NCBI GenBank assembly: GCA_035048485.1 | Contig: CM068585.1 | Coordinates: 58,134,637 to 58,198,636 of the forward strand | DNA from: Pteria penguin | Taxonomy: Eukaryota > Mollusca > Bivalvia > Pterioida > Pteriidae | Direction: 5' to 3' | Length of the DNA: 64,000 bases | The notes under the pieces: model-generated | Databases searched by the model: none | The model's input: the letters and a program-made list of their open reading frames with translations, nothing else | What the model was told of the DNA's origin: nothing | In this document: in pieces, positions 58,401 through 64,000 of the stretch | Numbering within the stretch: the first letter of the stretch is position 1 | Layout of the letters: each line of letters starts with the position of its first letter | Program-made: the position numbers and the translations under genes

Positions 58401-61095
58401 TTACTCTCATGTATGGTATCATGTGAATGGTTCCTTGGAAATAATAGTCCTCATATGTGTCACAGTGGTATTCTCTAAAATCAACCCTAAGAACAGTCTG
58501 TAGGAACTATATGCTATAGGAAGCATTACGATTTCACCAGAATGAATGCTTTAAGGATTTTTCAAGTGCACAATGTAACATTTATTTTGTTATTGCATAG
58601 ATATTTATGTCTTTCTCCTGTCTTGAATCAAGGTTATGGTGACCTTTGTTATGACGGAATACGTGCAGGATGTGTAGAACTACTGAATACAATTCAGCAA
58701 AGAGTCAAGCCGAAATATCACATCTTTGGACATATACATGAAGGTGAGTTGAACAATATGCCAAGTACATAAAGATAAGTAAAGCTATATGCCAAATAGA
58801 TGAAAGTGAGTTAAACTATATGCCTTGTCCAAAAATGTGAATTAAGTTATATGTCATATAGATAAAGTTAAGTTAAACTATATGCCAAGTACATGAAGAT
58901 AAGTATACCAAATAGATGAAGATAAGTTACCTATGGTGCCAAATCCACAAAAAGTGTGTTAAGCTATGTGCCAAATACATAAAGGTGTCGAGATGAATGT
59001 GACTTAAACTACATAGTAAATAATGAAGATGTATTCAATAAAATGCCAAATACATGAAGGTGGGTTAACTATATGCTAAGTACTTGAAGGTCAGTTGAAA
59101 TATATGCAAAGTAGATGATGGTGAGTTAATCTACAAAAAAGTTTTATTTTATAACAAATACACGAGAGTGAGTAATACTATACAACAAATACAAGAAATC
59201 ATGCATGCTTATGTATGCAACAATTTAAGGTGAAAGTGAGTTTAAACAAAGAAATAAAGGAGTGTCTAACCATATAACAAAACCATGACGTTGATATTTA
59301 CTGTAGAACAAATACATGTTGGAAAGTACGGGTCAGAGTTCTGGGTTGCCTTGGAGATAGCTCATATGTTTGAGGTGTTTGCATTTGTTTGTAAATTCAT
59401 AAATGGTAGAAATGTTCCTTATTGCAACCCCATGTGTGTCACGACCTTGATTCAAGGTAGTATCTCAGAGGTCAAGGTCATTGTGAATTTGGATAATTTG
59501 CCAATTAATTCAGCCCATTAATTAGTTGTATAACTCCTATTGTCATTTGCACACTTAGTAGCAAAATTGTTGGCAAAATAGTAATTTGTGCATTCAAATC
59601 AGTAACTTGTGTGCACAAGTTGTATACCTTGTGTGTGCAAGTTAATAGCTCATGCCCACAAATCATTAAGTACTTGAGCACACTAGTTAGTAACTAGTGA
59701 AGCTCACTAGTTTTGAATTGTTTTTAATGTGGCACATCCAGTCTTCCTTGGTACACAAGTGAGTTTAACTACAACAAATACATGAAAGTTGAGTTTAGCT
59801 GTAAAACAAATACATGAGGGTGAGTTTAATTATACAACAAATACATGAATGTTGATTTTAAACATACAGCAAGTGAGTTTATATACATTGATTGATTGAT
59901 TGAGTATTGTTTTATGTCACTCCACGATTATTTTACGTATATGGTGACGGCATCTGCCTGATGCATTGCACAGAAATTTAGACCTTTGCAACGGACCTTC
60001 CCGAAACAGTGAGTGAACTTTTAGTGCCACACCTACCGTGACACAGGACCTTGGTTTTTACTGTTTCATCCGAAAGTCAGAACACTGATGTGCCCAGGGC
60101 GGGAGTGGAACCAGGGACCTCTCGATCACGAGCCGAGCACCTTGTCCACTAGGCCGCACTGGCTTAGTTTAGATATACAACAAATACATGGAGATGAGAT
60201 CCATCATCACTCTATAGGAAGCATACTTGAGTCATGGCCAAAAAGTCCCCAGTTTGAATCCCGTGGGCTGCATGTTGGTGTCTCTTGGATGTGGCAGTGC
60301 AAAAAAGAAGTCCATGCATGTCACAATAATCATTACCATATTAAAGATCCCAAATTGGATGGCTACAATAAAGACCCCACACTGGGTGGTTACAATAAAG
60401 ATCCCACACTGGGTGGCTCCTTTATATAGGTATAGATTTCTATACAATGCATCAGACAGATGCTATCACATATAGGGAAATAATATTGGCTGGACATAAA
60501 ACAGGAAACAAACAAACATGAAAGTGACTGAATAACAGAGAATGAAAATCCTTTAAGAATGTCATCATGTGCTTTGAATGGTCCCTCATTTCAGAGCAGC
60601 CGTATTCCATCTATATTTTATTGGTTTAAATTAATCACATTCATTATTAAGGGTAGTAATAATCTAAGGTACTTGGTAATCACTGTAAGTACAATGTCAT
60701 GTATGTTTACATTGACCAGTCAAAACCTGGATAGAATCTAAAGTTATAATCTTTGTTTTTAATTTATCAATATTATAAAATTGACCAGTGACTTTGTTCT
60801 TTGAATGGACTGTACCATTACCAATATGTATTATCTTTCTATTACATCAGACTATGGCATCACAAGTGATGGAGTCAGCACTTATATAAATGCATCGACG
60901 TGTACACTACGTTATCAGGCTGTACATCCACCCATCGTGTTTGATTTTCCTATTCCTGAAGGTCACACCAAGGACGAAGCAATTGGTGCTGTTGTCTCAT
61001 GTAGTTCTCAGACAACATCAACACAGCCAGAAGAGGAGCAAAAATTGGAAACAAATTCTGACTCAGATGACAATGTTCTTTTTGAAGAAAATTAA
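55124..61095 (+). CDS. MPPED1/MPPED2-like metallophosphoesterase, 5 coding exons
   Basis: Exons 55124-55484, 55806-56046, 57814-57929, 58633-58743 and 60851-61095 join in phase to 1074 nt, 357 residues. Calcineurin-like phosphoesterase motifs in order: CISDTH (Asp80, His82), HAGDITN (Asp103), AGNHD (Asn134, His135), ITHGPPLG (His235) and FGHIHE (His273, His275). GGWGFNLTRGQS and YINASTCT are typical of the MPPED (UPF0046) family. The N-terminal ~65 residues are an extension over MPPED2 (about 294 residues). The Glu/Ser/Asp-rich C-terminal ~40 residues (ending SDDNVLFEEN) are also extra. An in-frame TAG at 55106 makes 55124 the first possible Met in this exon. The family cleaves phosphodiesters (weak cyclic nucleotide activity); the physiological substrate is unknown. 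Introns 2-4 each start with donor-seeded repeats. Confidence 0.93.
55806..56046 (+). CDS. MPPED-like coding exon 2
   Basis: 241 nt after the acceptor ttacag. Encodes KLPHRHKIVIAGNHDLTL through LCGIHIYGSPW. The last ~45 nt plus the donor (CCATG|gtaagt) are the seed of the minisatellite in the following intron. Confidence 0.93.
56003..57470. repeat. 51-bp minisatellite seeded by MPPED exon 2 end and its 5' splice site
   Basis: About 24 units of TATACTGTCTTATGTGGAAT then ACATATATATGGCTCCCCAT and GGTAAGTGCC. The first unit is the coding end of exon 2 itself (DAYTVLCGIHIYGSPW) with its donor. About half the units keep CCATGGTAAGTG exactly. A SINE (56639-56911) interrupts it. Confidence 0.95.
56639..56911 (+). 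mobile_element. SINE type A, full length, inside the donor array
   Basis: Head AGCTGGTGTGACCTAGTGGA, body GTCGGATAAGACAGTAAAAA and tail AATAATCAATCAATCAA. Flanked by TGGTTCA on both sides (in the minisatellite unit), consistent with target-site duplication. Confidence 0.88.
57814..57929 (+). CDS. MPPED-like coding exon 3
   Basis: 116 nt after the acceptor tttcacag. Encodes QPEFGGWGFNLTRGQ through ILITHGPPLG. Donor ATTAG|gtaagc, repeated downstream. Confidence 0.93.
57914..58136. repeat. About 55-bp repeats seeded by MPPED exon 3 end and its donor
   Basis: CCATTAGGTAAGCCTTGTCT of the real junction recurs as ACATTAGGTAAGCCTTGTCT about 54 bp later, then as CATTAGATATAAGTCC and TATTAGGTATAAG. 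Four to five diverged units with TTTCTATTCTTGTTTGTCCA. Confidence 0.88.
58206..58321. mobile_element. 116-bp hairpin element with 8-bp direct repeats
   Basis: Arms of about 45 bp (TAGTCCGAGATTCTCAGCCC, TTCTCCCACTT) are inverted at 58276-58321. Flanks TGGACATT at 58198-58205 and 58322-58329. Eight-base duplication and short ends fit a hAT-type non-autonomous element. In MPPED intron 3. Confidence 0.78.
58633..58743 (+). CDS. MPPED-like coding exon 4
   Basis: 111 nt after the acceptor atcaag. Encodes YGDLCYDGIRAGCVELL through the catalytic FGHIHE. Donor GAAG|gtgagt, with degenerate repeats of exon end plus donor following. Confidence 0.93.
58731..59250. repeat. About 40-bp degenerate repeats seeded by MPPED exon 4 end and its donor
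   Basis: ATACATGAAGGTGAGTTGAA at the real junction recurs as TACATAAAGATAAGTAAAG, TAGATGAAAGTGAGTTAAAC, TACATGAAGGTGGGTTAAC, TAGATGATGGTGAGTTAATC and others, each followed by TATATGCCAA-like sequence. Further remnants occur at 59755-59880 and 60170-60195. Confidence 0.82.
59888..60168 (-). mobile_element. SINE type A, full length
   Basis: Tail TTGATTGATTGATTGAGTAT, body CCTTGGTTTTTACTGTTTCA and reversed head CACTAGGCCGCACTGGCTT. Flanks AGTTTATATA and AGTTTAGATA fit target-site duplication. Interrupts the intron-4 donor-type repeats. Confidence 0.87.
60196..60515 (+). mobile_element. Variant SINE with tandem internal block
   Basis: CATACTTGAGTCATGGCCAA and CCCAGTTTGAATCCCGTGG (B-box-like), later AATGCATCAGACAGATGCTA and ACATAAAACAGGAAACAAAC. 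The segment ACACTGGGTGG preceded by ACAATAAAGA(C/T)CCC is repeated in tandem at about 60346-60418. Confidence 0.65.
60851..61095 (+). CDS. MPPED-like last coding exon
   Basis: 245 nt after the acceptor acatcag. Encodes YGITSDGVSTYINAST, PPIVFDFPIPEG and an acidic/Ser/Thr-rich tail, then TAA. A TIR element of the (CAGA)n family starts 13-17 bp after the stop. AATAAA occurs at 61673 as a possible polyadenylation signal. Confidence 0.92.
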
Positions 61096-61109
61096 GTTTT
61101 AAAATGATA

Positions 61110-61320
61110 TATTTTTATACCCCCGGATCAATAGATCAAGACATATTGATTTTGACCTATTTGTCAGTCTGTTTGTTTGTCCGTCTGTTGTCAGCCATCA
61201 CCATAACTTTTGAGCCATGACAGATAGGGACTTCAAATTTGACATACGTACTCCACTATTAAAGCCCTTTCAAATTAAACCAAGGTCATTGATCTCGTGA
61301 CCTTGTTTGTTACTCAATAG
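61110..61320 (-). mobile_element. Dispersed TIR element with (CAGA)n, 3' of MPPED gene
   Basis: Reverse orientation: TTTTTATACCCCCGGATC, then TCTGTTTGTTTGTCCGTCTG, CATAACTTTTGAGCCATG and GATAGGGACTTCAAATTTG. Probably lies in the 3'UTR or just beyond it. The far end has no clear terminal repeat. Confidence 0.65.
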
Positions 61321-61329
61321 TTATCTGCC

Positions 61330-62080
61330 CTTTACCGATAGGTGTCACGGTCGTATCCGCCATTACGGTACTGAAAAAGGCTATCGAGATAGTAAAATGA
61401 CCTATGAGCGTAGTGGTTTATTAAAACAATATTTGTATTTATTAACGTTTAAGTGAATGGTCTCATCGGTGACTAGGATTGAAAATTAATAAACGTGTTT
61501 GTTTTTATAGTCCATTATAACTTTCAATTAAAAATTAAATATAAAAAACAGAAAAAGAAAAGGAACCTTTCTCCAGCCTTACCAAAAATGTTGGTCACCA
61601 AGCTAAGTTATTTATTCAGTAATGAATGATGTATTTATGTATTACAGATTTATTAGATAATTATTAAATAATAATAAAACTTATTAAATACATATCATAG
61701 ACATAGACTACTTTCAAAACATAGTCTATGTTTCGGCAAATACCAATATCAACACCTAGACCATTTTGCAAATGAAGATTTTTCGTAACTTTTACTCAGA
61801 TAGGTTATCACTAACTTTCAGCAGAGACATATATACATATGTGTATATATGTATCTGCTTTCAGTATGCAGATTGATTGTTGTAATCGGGGATGAGAAAT
61901 ATCATCTACTTAACTATTTCCAAATTCAGGCTATCCCTATTTGCAAAACCTGGGGTTGAAAGTTTTGAAAAATCCTTTAAAAAATTTAGTATATGATCTT
62001 TTGGAACATGACCTGCAGTTTTATGAATTCAAAATTGAATTTGCAAGTACCGAAATCAACTTGTCCAAAATAACTTAGAT
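61330..62080. other. Downstream of MPPED gene, no gene recognised
   Basis: AT-rich sequence. A small palindrome with ATATATACATATGTGTATAT near 61828-61852 is the only structure noted. Confidence 0.45.
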
Positions 62081-62083
62081 AAG

Positions 62084-62245
62084 CAGTGACGGATTTAGGG
62101 GGAGCGGAGGGGTCGCTCACCCCACCCCCGGCAGTGACCCAAAATTTTACCAAAACCCTGTATTTTGGCCAATTTTCTGTTAAAATTGACAAAATTTGCG
62201 CCTCAACACCCCCCCCCCTCAAAGGAGACGCTGGATCCGCCAATG
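62084..62245. mobile_element. 162-bp TIR element 'CAGTGACGGATTTAGGGGG'
   Basis: Ends CAGTGACGGATTTAGGGGGA and GCTGGATCCGCCAATG are imperfect inverted repeats of the common GTGGCGGATCCAG type, with G/C runs inside both ends. A lone end of the same kind is at 1543-1592 and 37857-37890. Confidence 0.72.
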
Positions 62246-62249
62246 GATA

Positions 62250-63230
62250 AAAATGAACGTCAGTTCACTGCATTACTTCCCTGGTGCATGCAATGTTAAT
62301 TAATTTGCTTCAATCAACATACACATGTATCAATAATAGTCTTACGGATGATGGAGTTAAACAGCCGACATAAATCCAGTAAATTTATTACTTAATACGG
62401 ACGACAGTTTCTGGAATGTCGCTTTCCCTTTTGCCAAGGATACCTTTGCTGAGATATCACTGACCCCAGGTGATAACCTGGTTTTACACCTGTTACATAA
62501 TCCATTTTCTGTTGGTACAAGCTACCACTCGACATAGGGACATGGATCGAAGTAACAATCATGGGAATAATCAGAGATTTATGTCTCTGAAATAATTTAA
62601 TTTTAATAGATCAATACTAAACAGTATATTATTCATAAAAACTCGCATTATAAGCGATAAGATTGAATCTATCTCCGTTTGCTTTAGGTTTTGTAAAGTA
62701 ATGTTACTAAGGCAACCCATGGCAAATAGTCTGTATTTCACTTATAATAATTGCCCAAACTGCAAAAACGACTTGATAAAAAACAAATGAAAAAAAACCC
62801 ACACATTAGGTAGTATCAGCTGATGCAAGGGCTTGTAAACTTGTTTAAAAGTCATTCACTGATGATACGAGACTAGGCTGATGATAGCCATATTCAGTAC
62901 CTTAATGGCGGATAGTCACATGATCTAAAGATGGCCGCGTCAGTGTATTACGCGATAGAATGGTCTATAGCAATAAACACATACAGTGACTACCAAAACA
63001 TCAAGACTGATTGAAATTATGAATTTGAGTAAAAGGCAGAAATTGTTGACAGTTTAAAGAATTTTCATATCATTTTTAGCACCAATGAAAGTCTGACTCA
63101 CTCTGGTGTTTAGCTCATTTGGGAGCTACTGGAGTTGATGTTGTACCCTGTTGTATGTCTGCCTTTTCCGTAGCTTTTTGTTGATATCAGAATTTCATAA
63201 AATCAACCCGAATTATTGGCTAGTGATCTA
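62250..63230. other. No gene recognised
   Basis: No coding frame, array or inverted element identified between the two TIR elements. Confidence 0.45.
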
Positions 63231-63254
63231 AGCAATGCTTATTAATCTTCACGT

Positions 63255-63600
63255 TAGTGTGACCACCAGACCCATAAATGGTCAGCTACACATTTGTCTG
63301 ACCACTGGACACATAAATGGTCAGCTGTTCATTGGTCAGAACACTGGACCCATAAATAGTCAGCTATATATTGGTCTGACCACTGGACCCATACATGGTC
63401 TGCTATATGGTCTGACCATTGGACCCATATATCGTCAGCTACATGTTATTCTGGCAACTGAACACAAAAATGGTCAGCTACATGTGGGTCTGACCACTTG
63501 ACCCATATATAATCAGCTACACATTGATCTGACCATTTGCCCCATAAAAAGTCAGCTACACATTGATCTTACAACTTGATCCATGAATTGACAACTACAC
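63255..63600. repeat. Degenerate 40-45-bp repeats 'GACCACTGGACCCATAAATGG'
   Basis: Seven to eight units with ACCCATAAATGGTCAGCTAC and ACATTGGTCTGACCACTGG. Sharpest in the middle. Confidence 0.82.
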
Positions 63601-63701
63601 CTGGACAGGTTTACTATATTGCATCTGAATTTTGAGGAAAATTTTGTTACAACTTGCCCTGCACAATCTTATAGTACAATAGATCCTGACTAAACCTCAT
63701 A

Positions 63702-63930
63702 GGGGTCTGGGGTCTTATTTACAAGGAAACTTAAGTCTAAGTCTAAGAATTGAGACCTAAAATACCATGTGTCATTATTCTAAGAATTTGTCGAAAGTGC
63801 CTGTGAATACTTTGTCAGATATACTGTTTACAGAAACTTTTTATTAATTTTTAGAATTAAGACACATGCTACCACACAGGTCTCAATTCTTAGACTTAGA
63901 CTTAAGTTTGTGAATAATGCCCCTGAGCCC
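63702..63930. mobile_element. 229-bp TIR element with 31-bp perfect inner inverted repeat
   Basis: AACTTAAGTCTAAGTCTAAG then AATTGAGACCT at 63728-63758 is perfectly inverted at 63878-63908. Imperfect outer arms (GGGGTCTTATTTACAA versus GGGGCATTATTCACAA) extend to the edges. No reading frame inside. Confidence 0.8.
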
Positions 63931-64000
63931 AAGGGGAGGGTCAGGTCCAGAAAGGAGATTTCTAGAGGGGTTTATTATAATTAGCTGTTTGTCTCCCCTG

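Overview
This is eukaryotic, AT-rich, very repeat-dense genomic DNA with intron-containing genes. The tRNA-derived SINEs ending in (ATCA)n, the TIR elements carrying (CAGA)n and the many minisatellites point to a lophotrochozoan, most likely a bivalve mollusc. Species is not determinable from the sequence. No bacterial or viral gene organisation is present.

Three genes can be supported. (1) VAMP7, minus strand, 51048 down to 36731: eight coding exons that join in phase into exactly 220 residues (longin domain, R-SNARE motif with Arg150, C-terminal membrane anchor). Its last five exons occur a second time at 407-4593 inside a 7.5-kb direct repeat (1-7481 versus 36327-43551) that ends at a 500-N gap. 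That copy is full of small insertions and is probably an unpolished or uncollapsed assembly copy. (2) An MPPED1/MPPED2-like metallophosphoesterase, plus strand, 55124-61095: five coding exons, 357 residues, all metal-binding motifs present. (3) A probable single-pass membrane protein with a Ser/Thr-rich ectodomain, minus strand, about 18.1 kb down to 12.4 kb or 8.6 kb. Its family is unknown, its large exon has a one-base frameshift and its cytoplasmic end is ambiguous. Genes 1 and 2 are divergently arranged with about 4 kb between them.

Layout: 0-7.5 kb, duplicated VAMP7 3' half; 7.5-8.0 kb, gap; 8.0-18.2 kb, the membrane-protein gene with satellites in its introns (degenerate 9.0-9.9 kb, 49-bp array 10.05-12.33 kb, 14.5-17.1 kb array); 18.2-36.3 kb, gene-poor with SINEs, minisatellites, a broken retroelement and (TA)n; 36.3-51.1 kb, VAMP7 with a 53-bp satellite of exactly 72 periods in intron 1; 51.1-55.1 kb, intergenic 48-bp satellite split by a 924-bp TIR element; 55.1-61.1 kb, MPPED gene; 61.1-64 kb, TIR elements and a degenerate repeat.

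The strongest unexplained signal is in the MPPED gene. Introns 2, 3 and 4 each begin with a tandem array whose founding unit is the end of the preceding exon plus its 5' splice site, so each true donor is followed by a series of decoy donors. A second pattern is that several satellites start exactly at truncated SINEs, and the 49-bp satellite appears to be the amplified 3' tail of a SINE. Several small hairpin elements with flanking direct repeats are also new to me. All calls come from reading the sequence; no database search was run.
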